Below are positions 19,349 through 31,164 of a stretch of DNA of 64,000 nt, one piece after another (position 1 is the first letter of the stretch; every line of letters starts with the position of its first letter). The DNA lies in the NCBI GenBank assembly GCA_036362985.1, contig JAYGXS010000005.1, forward strand, positions 34,025,127 to 34,089,126, given 5' to 3'. A model generated the notes under the pieces. That model worked only from the letters and a program-made list of their open reading frames with translations. It was not told the origin of the DNA and did not search any database. This DNA is from Ligula intestinalis. Its lineage: Eukaryota > Platyhelminthes > Cestoda > Diphyllobothriidea > Diphyllobothriidae. The position numbers were made by a program, and so were the translations under genes.

Positions 19349-19624
19349 CCAAACATAATTACGGTGAGTGAATAGTCTTCGTTTTCTTAACTGTTTAATT
19401 CTGTCTGTCTCTGTGCCTGATTTTAGCCCGGTATCATGGAATCTGTTTGTACACTAAGCCCAGAAAGGTGTGGAAAGAGAGAGGGCGTGGTTAATGCAAC
19501 GAAAATCTACTATCACTTAAAACTAATTCACACACAAGTTAACCTCCCTGTGCCCACATTAGAAACTGGAGCAGGCGGTGGATATTGTCGGCAGCGAACG
19601 GCCCCTACCGGAATGTGAAAACTA

Positions 19625-19736
19625 ACATCTAACTTGGGCAGTCAGCTTGCTGTTCCCTAATGGCAGATACCATACGAGAGGTAAGTTGGGCAGGTTAAAT
19701 CTATCCAAGTGTGATTAAATTCACGGTGCACGGCAT
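19625..19736 (+). repeat. Conserved 5' flank of tRNA-derived repeat, copy 3
   Basis: 'GGGCAGTCAGCTTGCTGTTCC' region through 'GTGATTAAATTC' aligns with 50,850-50,955 and, on the minus strand, 6514-6640. Conservation outside the tRNA-like core shows that the repeat is larger than the tRNA. Confidence 0.7.
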
Positions 19737-19850
19737 GGCGTTCTTAGCTCAATCGGTAAAGCGTTGGCAGCGCAAGGCCTTCCCTGCCGTGCGGGTTCGA
19801 CTACCGCCGACGCCGCGAGTTTTTTCGCAATAAATTTAACTATGTTAAGC
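19737..19850 (+). repeat. tRNA-derived repeat, copy 3
   Basis: tRNA-like core 19,737-19,814: acceptor GGCGTTC with CGACGCC, A box 'TTAGCTCAATCGG', B box 'GGGTTCGACTACC'. The anticodon arm does not pair. It is followed by the family's 'CGCGAGTTTTTTCGCAA' end. A relic or Pol III-type head, not a working tRNA. Confidence 0.72.
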
Positions 19851-21094
19851 GAAATTCCCTAACAAAATTGAAAGGTTTTATCAGTAGAAGCACCAACACT
19901 GAGGAGGAGACAAGGATGACCATTTCTAGCCTATTAATCAGATGATATTGGATAGAATCTTCGCCTGCAACGGTGTCGACACATTTCAAGGCGTTTATAA
20001 AAAGTTATAAGAAACACTGGCATCCTCGTTTCTAAACGATGGATAACTTTCTCGCACATATCAGAAGCACGCCCATACTCCCGACATTTTTGTCGAACCA
20101 GTCGCCAAGGCGATCGTTCCTCTCCTCCCCAGTATGAATGTATTTAAGAAAACATAGAGATAATCATGAACAGCATAAGGCATGTTAAGTACTTCAAAGA
20201 ACTATAGGAATCACTAAGTGTTCGTAAAGGAAAGTTAAATTTTCTCGATTATCCCGTTGTTCTAGAGGCGTAAAAAAGAGCTCTAAATTATAAAAATAAA
20301 TTAAGATATTGCGTTACGTTGAAAACTTGAAGGAACTACCTTCTTTGCAATGAAAGAATTTTTCATTGGTAAAAATATCCTTTAAACTTTATTCTTACCG
20401 GTTAAGCATTTATTGGATGTCATCGAAAAAATTGTGCCATAATTTTCCTTCTTTTCTCTATGTTCATTGATTTATTCATAAATTGTGCATTTGTTCGACG
20501 TTTACACCAAAACCTTTAAAATTAGGTATTCATAAAGAGTATTTACCGAAAGAAAGGTTTTTTTTGGATATTAGTTCTTAGAATGATGACCATGTTGCTC
20601 ATTCGTATCAATGCCTCGAAACAGCAAACCACATTGTCGAGAGTGAATCATGTCAGCAGTGGAACTCTGAACCTACTATTCCTAAGATTATTAAAAACGT
20701 TTCCTAAAAGGTCACCTCGGCAAAACACGTGTATCTGGCCTTTTAGCGCGTATCTTTACCGTCACTATGGTAAAAATTTACGTAGTTTATACTTCTGACT
20801 GCCTGTAGACAGCTTGTTAATATTACGTGGTCCGCCTGCGGTGACTGTGAAACTTCAGCTAGAATATTAATATCAACTTTCCGAACGAGCAAGAAAAGCT
20901 TTATTCTGAAAGGAGTTGGCGCACCAATTTCCTCACAAATTAAATGAAGCAATACCTGAATTAGTTCATGACATCTGCTGGAAACGTAACCATATATAAT
21001 TGTAGTATTCCGACAAAGGCAGGGGATCTTAGAATAGTTATTTTTTTGGCTGTATTGGCCATCGTCAGCTAGGGGTAGCCAACTCTAATGTAGC
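19851..21094. other. AT-rich, no recognisable gene
   Basis: Only short frames (for example 20,583-20,798) of no recognisable family. Confidence 0.4.
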
Positions 21095-21195
21095 CGCGGA
21101 AATCGCTGCCACACTCCAGTTTCGAACTTGCGTCTCACCGATCAGAGGCAGACGTTCTTACCATTCGGTGTCTTGCCGGTTGCTGATCGGGAGTA
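21095..21195 (-). repeat. Possible second tRNA-like SINE head
   Basis: The minus strand reads 'CGAATGGTAAGAACGTCTG' (A-box-like) and, 27 bases later, 'CAAGTTCGAAACTGG' (B-box-like). The spacing fits a Pol III promoter. Only one copy is in the window, so it cannot be confirmed as a repeat. Confidence 0.45.
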
Positions 21196-22169
21196 TATAG
21201 TAATTAATTGTACACCAATCTGTTTCTCAGGATGCATCCAATTAACCACGTTTCCATAATTTTTAGAGCAGAGGAAATAAACTTCGCAAGCGACTTAACT
21301 CCTACAATTTTCTTTTCCATCTTTTAGGAGGTTTTGTTGTTAGGCAGCTGAAACAAGTAACACCTGTATTATTAAGTTCCTGAACAAAGTTGTTGCATTA
21401 AGTTTATGGCAATGAGTAGAAGCGTTAAAATAAAGGTTTTTATTCTGAGGAGGATGAAAACGTCTGTCCTGAAAAGAGACGCCTTGGTGGAAATCATCAT
21501 GTTTATTTTTAGTTTCTCGCAATGCATTGTTTACTTGAGAAAGATAACGACTGGATTTTTTTCAGCGAAAAAGGATGCACGAAATTGTTTAAACGCTTGA
21601 AAAGGACAACGTTGACATAGAAGAGTGGGAACGCTCTGTGCAGCCAAAAAACTGAAATTAAACATCAAAAATGCCAGATGATTGTGACTTGCGTCAAACG
21701 CTTTAAGTCTGCTCCAAAGTAATTTGAAATTAATATTCACTGTTGATGAAGTTGCTGCTGCATGAAATGTCTCAAAGGCAGTATGAAAAAACTACAATTC
21801 TGGGTGGAATATTGTTCCAAGAAACTAATTTTCACATTGAAGCATGCCTTGTGGGAAAAGAGGTCTGCTGTTATAATCAACGTAATAACTGTGAATGTTG
21901 CTTCGCCAACTATAAGCAGCAATGCTAAAGCAGAATGTTCATGACGTAGCTATATACTGCGTGTCCAGAAAGGAACAAGAAAGGACTGGTGCACTGTAAG
22001 TACCTTAAAAAATACGAAAATATTACTGCTCAGTGATATAAACGAACATTAATCAGATTGAGATGAAGTGTGTGGACAAAAAGGCAAATGACAACGAAAG
22101 ACATGCTAATGCTACCTTTTATGTTGCAAAGTTGGCGAAGGAAATCTTTAATGTCCTAGCCCATTTGCC
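21196..22169. other. No recognisable gene
   Basis: Overlapping short frames on both strands; no family resemblance. Confidence 0.4.
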
Positions 22170-22500
22170 CTATTCAGCAGACATAGTTCTATCATGGTTT
22201 AGTTGCTTACATAGGTCGGGTTTCTCCCGCCGTATGTAGGATGCTTCCATGTAACGTAAGGTCCGGTTTGTTCGTGCTCGAACAAGAACGCGGAAAGATG
22301 TGTTAGTGTCAACCGAATGACCACTGTCTAGTAGGTGTTTTGTAATAGATGAACGTGGTACTTTGTTCTCCTGTTTTAAAAGCCAAGTAGGCAAATGCTC
22401 AGCAGCCCTGGTTGCCAATTGCCTTTGCGTACGGCCAATGTACTTGCATCCGCTTCAATTCATCAATCGTTTTTCTACCGCGGAATCCATCTGTTACCTG
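22170..22500 (-). pseudogene. PLE GIY-YIG C-terminal fragment
   Basis: Minus strand reads GCKYIGRTQRQLATRAAEHLPTWLL (YIG and catalytic Arg), then SSITKHLLDSGHSVDTNTSFRVLVRARTNRTLRYMEASYIRREKPDLCKQ, which covers the helix with the catalytic Glu (RYMEASYIR) and the conserved end. The RT is absent, and the GIY half upstream (22,440-22,500) has stops. It belongs to the same PLE group as the 42.6-kb copy, not the 14.3-kb copy. A palindrome lies about 170 bases upstream of it in element direction. Confidence 0.85.
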
Positions 22501-22666
22501 AACTGTAGAAAAAAGTAAAGTTACCAAACATAATTCGCTTAAAAAAGGATAACACACATTAGCCACTCATATTAGAAAACTTGCCTAGGCGAATTTAAAA
22601 CTTAGAAAATGGAAGAAGTAATATAAACATGTGAAAATTCCCATTGAAAACTTCAGACGATAAATT

Positions 22667-22815
22667 AGCAAACAAACATTTGTTTTTGATACATTTTCAT
22701 CAGACCTTTATATTTACATGGTAAATCAGTAAGCAACCTATGCGTGCTGATAGACATTATCATGTAAATTTAAAAGTCTGACGAGCATTTATCGAAAGCA
22801 AACAAATGTTTGCCA
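22667..22815. repeat. Palindrome with hammerhead-like cores in both arms
   Basis: The left arm 'CAAACAAACATTTGTTTTTGATAC...CATCAGACC' mirrors the right arm '...GTCTGACGAGC...CAAACAAATGTTTGCC'. The right arm holds CUGACGA (22,778-22,784), nine bases, then GAAA (22,794-22,797), followed by a GCAAACA/UGUUUGC hairpin. The left arm (minus) holds CUGAUGA but a mutated GAAA. The pattern resembles the hammerhead at 31.5 kb. Confidence 0.6.
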
Positions 22816-23194
22816 ATTTCTCTTCTAATATAACTTTAATTAGAAAAAGCACCTTGATTTAAGAAAGCCTCAATTTCCGCAAAAGGGACAAATCGCGGTA
22901 ACTGAGACCAATAAAGGATAACAGAATTATCTGGTGAATTTGCGACTATGCAATTTTGTATACCAAAGGAACTCTTAATTCAGTAAATTCCTCTATAAAT
23001 GTGTCTGTTATATGATTACAATGAGTTTCAGGTCTCTCTTGAAATGAAGGCAGGTACTTCACGAGTTTCCAAAGTTTCATGCCTTTTTCCATACATTTAG
23101 CTCATGTTCTATGTGCTAATAGAAATCGCTAGCTAAAGCATTTCTAAAACGCATCAACCAAAATAATGACATTTTGGATATTCTGTTTAATGCA

Positions 23195-23340
23195 GAGGGC
23201 CCGTTGGGTCATATTTTTAAACCTACTCAAACATGGAAAATCATTGTCGAGAAAACTGTACGTCTGCATCAAAAGACGGATGTTAATTTTGGCTGAGCTC
23301 AATGTAAAAAAACGTTCTATACATAGCTTTCTATTCAAAG
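23195..23340 (+). repeat. Short dispersed repeat, also at 1.2 kb
   Basis: Partner of the block at 1,175-1,330; weak to moderate match by eye. Confidence 0.4.
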
Positions 23341-23402
23341 GCGCTCAGAGAACTCTTTCAACTGAAGCATGTCCGCGTATTTCACCCTCTTCTAAGAGAC
23401 AA

Positions 23403-24600
23403 AGGTAGTTTAAGTAGTGACCTAATAAAGCCATAGTCCCAGCACTTTTTTCTACCGAAACAGTGGTTGAATGGGTTTTGGGGACTAGGATATAAGAAAG
23501 GAAGTAAATGAAATTTGTAGAGGTAAGTGTTCAGTGGAAAAATGTAGTCGAATTTAAAGATAGCAAAAACAGCAAGATTTATTGGATCCATGGCATTTCG
23601 AGAGAGCTGTTTAGTTGCTGCGTCTTATTGCGTAACGTGAATCACATAAGAGGAAATACAAATTGTATTCATACAGAAAAAACGATATGAACACAAGGTC
23701 ATAAGAAGTGGCCAAGTAGATAATCAATAACATAAGAAGTTTAAACGCTATGGTCAGCAAAAAACGGGGAAAAACGTGTGAGGAAACAATTTGAGATGGG
23801 AAATGTGTAAACAGGAAGCCAATGTTACCAATGTTACTCTGCCTTGGTAACAATGCCTTCCTGTTTACACATTTCCCATCTCAAATTGTTCCCTCAGACG
23901 TTTTTTCCCCGTTTTTTGCTGACCATAGCGTTTAAACTTCTTATGTTATTGATTAGTCACCTGGCCACTTCTAATGACCTTGTGTTTATATCGATTTTTT
24001 CTGTATGAATTCAATTTGTATTTTGTCTTAGATGATTCACGTAACGCAATGAAAGGCAGCAAATGAAGAGCCCTCTCGAAATGCCATGGATCCAATAAAT
24101 CTTGCTTTATTGCTATCTTTAAAATTGCACCTGGAAAACGTGGCTCTAAATTTCTGAAGTAGTCGAATTTGTTTCACGCGGCCGTTGGGAGTAAGTTGTT
24201 GCGCCCGTAACTGGAAGATGTGCGCGGTGCTTTGCGCCGCATACTGTACTAATCTAATTCCAGAACGGTAAGATAGACCTCGGGAAAGTTGAAAGAGATG
24301 ACCTCCTAACTACCACTTCTATTTTTTTTTCAGGAATTTCAAGAGACTTGCAATTTGATAGTCAGTTTTTTGCGAAACGTTAAACGATTATACGGATTAG
24401 AAAAATCTGCAAATATAAGTCAACGACGTTTCTAATTTCAATCGAAGAAAAGTTTATATGACAGTTAATAAAGTAGATTTCATTGTCTATCCTTATTCCC
24501 CACAACATAAAACCCAATATAACCACCGTTTCCGTTGGATAGACGGCAGGAACTAGAGGTAAGTGGGGTGAACTACTTAACCTACTGTTGACTTCTAGTC
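23403..24600 (+). mobile_element. Non-autonomous TIR element (TIRX), copy 3, interrupted
   Basis: Left end 'AAAGGTAGTTTAAGTAGTG' and right end 'GTGGGGTGAACTACTTAACC' are the family TIRs, and the interior resumes at 24,171 with 'GTTTCACGCGGCCG', matching 62,470-62,485. Between 23,556 and 24,158 a foldback unit is inserted with duplication of GTAGTCGAATTT. Removing it restores a length of about 580 bp, like copies 1 and 4. Confidence 0.8.
23556..24158. mobile_element. Foldback unit 1: head-to-head PLE 3' ends
   Basis: Two ~275-bp arms, near-perfect reverse complements, meet at about 23,838. The target-site duplication is GTAGTCGAATTT (23,544-23,555 and 24,159-24,170). At the centre the right half reads 'ACTCTGCCTTGG TAA' (T-L-P-W-stop), the same C-terminus as the PLE at 42.6 kb, so each arm is the 3' UTR of that PLE group. 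The right end carries ~37 bases beyond the palindrome. It therefore looks like two 5'-truncated PLE copies joined head to head, inserted into a TIRX element. Confidence 0.8.
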
Positions 24601-25935
24601 TAATTTAAACATGGGAAACTTGGACTGTCTTTTCCTTTTTTCCTAATAATTAAGGGCATAATTTTAGTTGACAATGTACAAATTTAAATTTTGCTTCATA
24701 TTGAAGCTTTTTGTTTACTTATTTTAGACTCTGTCCTAAAATTGCAAATGCTACAAAGAGAAGTCAAATTACTACAGTAGCTTGTCTTACTCACGAAATA
24801 TAGAAACAAAAATTTGAAGAGATATTGTAACATATGATTGAGGGGGTAGTTTGGCACAATGACCGTAGAAACCTTTTATTTATATTGCATGTACCATAAA
24901 AGAACTTTAATATAAACAAAAGCATAAAATTTTGCTTTGTCTCCACGAAAATTAGATAAATACAAATATGAAAAATTGCATTGTCTTCGGGAAAATAAGC
25001 GTGGTTTTGCATTAAAGAATTCTGTTTTGCAAACTTGAGAGTCTTTGTGCAACAAAATCCAGCAAAACCTAACAAATTGTAGTTTGTTTTATGATACGAT
25101 AATTCGGACCACAGAGAAGCATAAATATGAAACTCTGTGACATGACTCACCTCCTTCTGTCACGCCGTTCGCTAAAGATGTCCAAAAAGTTTTATTAACA
25201 GTTGACTATGGATGAATATGAAAACTTGAAACGCAATGGGGAGAAGATTAACGTCTTCGCAATCTTAAACAGTAGGCAGGCGAAAAGTGCTCTAATAGGA
25301 AGCCAAAATTGACTTCTTTCATTTTAAGCGGACGGTTTATCTTTCATTTTATGGGAAGTCAAATAATCTGTAAAACTTCTTCACTTTTACGTGGAATTAA
25401 CCTTGGAGAAAGTTATCTACAGATATATTTAATGTCGAACTCTCTAAGAAAGCAATTCCTATAGAAGTAAGTTGTTAGAGACAGTTTCTAAATTGCTTTA
25501 AGGCATACTCACGTCCAAATTTTGTTACGGCTGTTTATTAATCTCAGCAAAAACTTACGATGCTTGGGTGAGTCTACTAATATAACTCAACTGGCCAGCT
25601 GCATTAGAAAGTAGGTCCATAAACTCACAATTTCGGTGAATGTTTTTAAAAAGATAACTTACTTAGAAGGTTCTGATAAACACATCGTTCGGAGCTCGTA
25701 TTTATGCATAATCGCCTAGAAACAGTAAACATCGTTGAAGGTAAACCACTATTTATAGAAAGATCTGAATCCCGTCGTTATCAAAGACCCGAAAAAATTA
25801 TAAAGAAGTATGGCAAATATCAATAATTTGCCGTTAACTTAAAATGCTATGTGTTAGATTGCATTTTTAAATTCCATTTCAATAATTTAATTATTTAGTC
25901 GTATTCCTATGCCCTCCCTAATGGAACAATCAAGC
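24601..25935. other. AT-rich, no recognisable gene
   Basis: A 119-codon minus-strand frame (24,791-25,150) is rich in F, N, K and C and looks like a chance frame in AT-rich DNA. Confidence 0.45.
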
Positions 25936-25947
25936 AAGAATCCTCTT

Positions 25948-26355
25948 AAAGATAACAAAATACCAAGATTTAATGGATCCATGGCATTTCGAGAGAGCTC
26001 TTTAGTTGCTGCCCCTCATTGCGTAATGTGAATCACATAAGAGAAAATAAAATTGAATTTGTACAGAAAAAATCGATATAACACAAGGGCCAAGAAGGTG
26101 ATCAAAAACATAAGAAGTTTAAACGCTATGGTCAGCAAAAAACGGGAAAAGTCGTCTGAGGTAACAATTTGGCCACTTATAATGACCTTGTATTATATCG
26201 ATTTTTTCTGTATGAATTCAATGTGAATTTTCTCTTATGTGATTCACATTACGCAATGAGAGGCAGCAACTGAAGAGCTCTCTCGAACTGCCATAGATCC
26301 AATAAATCTTGCTGTTATTGCTATCTTTAAATTTGCACTTGGAAAGCGTTGCTTT
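25948..26355. mobile_element. Foldback unit 2: short head-to-head PLE 3' ends
   Basis: Same family as foldback unit 1 but shorter. The left arm runs to about 26,165 and the right arm, ~165 bases, from there to about 26,325, so the two halves are truncated at different points and no coding sequence remains. The target-site duplication AAGAATCCTCTT (25,936-25,947) and AAGAATCCTTTT (26,356-26,367) has one mismatch. Both units begin with AAAGATA. Confidence 0.78.
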
Positions 26356-26367
26356 AAGAATCCTTTT

Positions 26368-29300
26368 CTCTCACAGAATAAAGGAACAAAATAAGAAGTA
26401 GGTATCTCTTCTTCAGGCTTGTTGGAATACACACTTGAAATTTGGGCTGTTTACTTACGGCTGTAGTTTACATTGCGCATGATCTGGCAGAATATTTTTC
26501 GAACCTATCTTAAAAGGAATAGTTTCAAAAGTAATTTTCCTTGTAATGCTTTATTCACTCGCTTATTTGCAGGTACAGGCGTTCTGATCATTGGAAATGG
26601 GTGATTACTCAGTTACATCCAGATTTAATGTTTTCAAAATTTACCACTTTTTCTAAAAATGAGTATTTCTAAACGACGTTATATTAGTGTTAATGAAACA
26701 TCGTTCATTTACTTTCTTATTCACATAATGATATTTTTATTTACCTTAAATATATGAAGCTAAACGGTCATAAATATCCTTTTGTTAGAATGGGTCACTG
26801 TTGTTTTTGAAAGCTTTTTGTACATCCGAGGGGGGTCTTTGAAGTACAGGAGATGCTCCAACTCCTGCAGATGCCGGAATTTACGTAAAATGATTATCAT
26901 TCGCAAACGGTTGCCAAGTCATGCATTTAAACTCTGAAAAAAGTGATGAACCTGCTTAAGCTAATTAAAAGCTTAAAGAAAATAGGGCAATAAACAAAAC
27001 AGAAGGTTTGGTTATGTCCTTCTAAATTGCTAGGCTATCTGAAAAACTCCGAGTTCGCACAAATCCTGCTCATCGTAACGAAACATGAATGAAAATGCAA
27101 TTTTAGTTAGCGAAAGACTGTTTAAGCTTTAGATCCAGTCAAGGAATAAAAATAACAAGATAAAACTTACGCTAAGCTACCCACGCATATTTCGATGAAG
27201 ATATTGCATAAGTTAAATAATCTACTTTATGATCACTTTTAAATCAAATTTCTTCTCCTTTGCAAGAATAATATGATAACTTCAAAGACTTCATTCCTTT
27301 CTTGTTAGATATTATTCTTAGGCATTAGAAATGCAACGAAATAATTTTTCTAACCTCAAGGCAAGAAAATTGTTCGACAAGCCTTAACTATAAGATAGAA
27401 GATTTGCTTTGCGTCGTGTGGTTTTACACGTGTGAACAGGTAACTTAAAACGACAAAGCATATATCATAATATGTGACATGACATATGCCTATGACATGT
27501 GGAAGAAGCGCAACAATAATGCTTTTATATTAGGGAGAATGGCAAAATTGTGCCAAAATAGAAGCAGTTGCCAATAGGAATGATCGTGCGAGTCCGAGCA
27601 TGTGCGTGAGGAGAATCAGATGTGATCACTGAGATAAGAATTTTGTGCGACTACCGTTGAGAAATCATCGCGGATCATCTATTAGAAATAATAGCGAAAA
27701 CGAGTAATTCATGCATAGAAATGGCCAAAATCAAAAGGAAAGCCGTTTTTTAAATTCAAACTTAGTCTTAACCGTGCGTTTGAAGTAAACATGAGTACTA
27801 CATCGCAGTGTTGAACGTCCTGAAAGCGTTCGATTCTAATGGAGATTTAACAAATATTTTATCCCCTTAACGTTAGAAGTCGTATGGCTTTCAGGTTAGG
27901 TAACATCTGGGCTCATTTTTTTGTATTTTTCTGTTAAATTGGCAAGCATATCTTCCGTGCAAGCGCGCTGACGTAGGATAATAATAACGCTGACCTTTTT
28001 TGGCCCGAAATTCTTGTGACCACTCCGCCCTCTAAACGAAATCGTAGAGGACAGACTTAACTTTCGGTCACGGTTAAAGTTGCGCTTAGATTCAGTTTTT
28101 TGTTGTAAGAGGAGATCCAACGAGCAAGGCCGTCTTGGAACACTGAAATAAACCATTGGAGAATGTCCTTGGCGGGATGTGCGGGTATAAGCAGGAATTT
28201 ACGCTTGACTGTAAACAAGGTGGAGCGGTAAATCAACTAAGTCAAGTTGATCAATCTAGTCTAGTCCAGGAAGATTGAGATTCGACTTGGTAATGTAGCA
28301 GGCAGCAGTGATGTTAGCGGTGAGGTTAGATTAAACCTTGACCTTAATGTCGATTTATGCTTTCGATGTCATATACAGGTTGAACAGGCTCACAATAAGC
28401 CGCAAACAGTTTCTTTGCCATTTGAAATCTGGGCAGCCGTTTGTCGCTTCGCCTTTTGGAACGTGGTAATTAGAATTCTAGTGCCTGTGAAAACACGTAT
28501 ATGCAGCTTCTTACATTACTTGAATCGATTATGACAGATAATCCGCTTACAAAGCGGTTCTTTGCTCAAGCCTTTGCGATGTAATTTATAGAAGGTTGTG
28601 TAGGCGACTGGCTGGCACTCGCAAGCAGAGCTCAGTGAGGGGTATAGCAGTTAGGAACTTGGGGCGTGGTAGCCGAGCCAGTCGACTTGTGTTTCTCTAA
28701 AGTTGGGCATTTCCATCAAGATACTTGCCTGGCACAAAAAATTCGTTTGTGTGGATCATAGTTGTCAGGCCGTGGTCGTTCGAAAGCAGACGAGTTTCAC
28801 ACAGGAAAAGGTACCACCCCTGTGGTCTCCCGGGGCGACAAATATGCCCGGGTCTTAAACCTGTCCATAGGCCTGCCATGCTGCTTGTACGTATGGTAGT
28901 ATGCATAGGATCTGTCGGTCATGGCAGTCCAAAGTTATTGCGGTGTGAGGTTTAGCTGTTTGCTTGTGCGCAGCTGTTCCTTGCATGGATGCAAAGTGTA
29001 AGATTCGAGGTCGCTGATGCGGGCTCAGTGACCCACAATGTGCGCCTAGCAATGCATAGAGGTATCTATTCCTGTGTGCGACCAGTAGTTGCAATCCGCG
29101 GCCTTCCGGATGTATGTTTTACCGTAATTTCTAGATGCAAATTTCATCGTCCATATCAACGGGTGAGACCAAAAAGAACACTGATCAACATTAATTCGTG
29201 CCGTAGGATACTTTAATCTGGTACCAGCTTATATTTACTGCCTCACCCCTGAAATAACTAAATTGCAATTTGGCATGGTAGTAGGGCACCTATTCAAGGT

Positions 29301-31164
29301 TGCTATTTTTTTTCTTAAAATGATTTGAGGCGGGAACAAACTGTTTATTGAAGAAGAGTTCATTTTATACAAGCTTATTGGGGAAAAATATGCCAGAAGT
29401 AGGCAAATTCCGACGAAAATCGAGTTAATGCAGTTATGATAAATCACATTGTTTTCTGAAAAATTAGGGTTGATTCAGCTCAATAGTTACGATTTTTCCT
29501 ATTAATGGCTATAAAAATAAGTACCAAACTTGTTTAACTGTGGTTTGTTAGCAAGGTAAACAAATGGGCAACTGAACGCCTGCGAACTGTCATCGCTTTT
29601 TTCTGCCATACCGTATGCAAAGGATTTCCAAGCAGTTCCTATCTAATTTTGACTAGGAAGGCATACGGAAGGCTGAAATGGGACGGACAGCAGACTAAAA
29701 GTTTTCGTAAAATCGCAGAATATACTTTAAAGCCGTTGTGCTTTTTAAATCCAAGTACGCGCATCAAATTAAGTAGACAGGGAACGCTCAATTATAAAGC
29801 GAAAAGTGTTCTTTTTCATTTTTAGCAGAAAGCGTATCCATAATTTTCAGGAAAGTCGAGAAACCGGCCGAGCCTCCAGACCTTTGATTAGGGTAAAACA
29901 CGCAGATATTCGACATCGAAACAGCTAATTAAAGTACTTTTTTCAAGAGATAACTTGTTTTTGAATGTGGATTGCTTGATTTCAAGCATATTTTCCTCCG
30001 AAATTTGTTTTGGTCTTAAATTTTTCTCGGCACTGCATTATTGTGTTTAGTTAAACCTACAACTATGATCCAAACGGCTAACTGATTTAGGAAATATGTT
30101 CAAAAGCACACTAATTGGTAAATGCGATTAAAAATGTTCTGTTTTGAAGGTTCGGAAAAAAATTTATCACAATTCGCACTTTTGTGCAAACACCAAAAAT
30201 AATGAATTATTTTTCCCTATTGGCACAATCAAGCTCCATTTCTGTTTTCTTTAGGTTAACACGCCTCAAAAATGTAGAAACGGAAGAGAAAACAGACTGT
30301 CCGCGTGAAACAATGTTCGATTACTCAAACGCTGGCATGTTTGTTAACGACTGTACTTTACACTGCGCGAAATATGGAAGAATAGATTCCCAAACAAATT
30401 CATAAAAGGATTACCTTAAAGGTTAGGTTTACTTGTGCTGTTTTACGTTCTCGCTTTTTCATCGGCATACTTTCTGCAAAATTAACATTAAAGTGTACTA
30501 CGTTACACTGATCTTTCCGAATTTTTCGCTTTTCTTAAACAGGAGGCAGAATTAATTTTGAAACAACAATATGCCTTCTTTCTAGCCCCGTCGTTCATTT
30601 ACCGCTATGAGGCTTTGTGAGACGTAGCGTCATCTGGCTTTGCGTAGCTGGAATTTTCTTTTGAAATTCATGAGATCTCATGAATTCGGAAGTATACTTT
30701 GAATGTACGATCCCGCGGAAATGTAACCAAAATTCCGAAATTATTTATCGATGGGAAATTTTTATTTAAATTGGAATGAAATGTTAATTATCACGCAGTT
30801 TTATCCCAAGATGGTTGGGAACAACCTCTTTCCGACTACCCTCAAAAAATGTCCGATAGAAAAATAAACGAGAATTTAGTAATATAATTTTTCCGACATA
30901 TTTTATAGAAACTAATACCATTAATATGCTTCCATGCACGCGGTAAAAAATACGTCTGCTTCAAATCACGTAGTGGAATAAACGGAAGACTTCTGTCTTA
31001 TATACGATTCTATAATATCGTCCATTCATAAAGCAGTGCATCGCTATATTTCGCGATGTTGCTTGTAACCTGTATAGAATGGTTTACAGTATCCGCAAAA
31101 TTTTGTTATATCTTCACAACGACAAACGACAATGGTCCCTTTCACACGGAACCCCTGAATATGG
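26368..31164. other. Long AT-rich stretch without recognisable features
   Basis: No family resemblance in any of the short frames. The interval 28,600-29,230 is less AT-rich and has overlapping 70-80-codon frames on both strands, none recognised. A host intron or intergenic region, or very old repeats, would look like this. Confidence 0.45.

Noticed and set aside
24020..24110. Hammerhead in the foldback arms (CUGAAGA ... GAAA in units 2 and 3)
   Set aside because: The core strings occur, but the flanking GGCA/UGCC pairing gives a simple hairpin, not the three-stem layout. Stem II is almost absent.
23556..24158. Classical foldback DNA transposon
   Set aside because: The centre carries a PLE C-terminus, the two halves are differently truncated and the duplication is 12 bp, all of which fit retrotransposed head-to-head copies better.
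24791..25150. 119-codon minus-strand protein rich in F, N and C
   Set aside because: Composition is what AT-rich DNA gives by chance.
28725..29094. Host gene exons around 28.7-29.2 kb
   Set aside because: Overlapping short frames on both strands, no family resemblance, no convincing splice-site-bounded conserved block.
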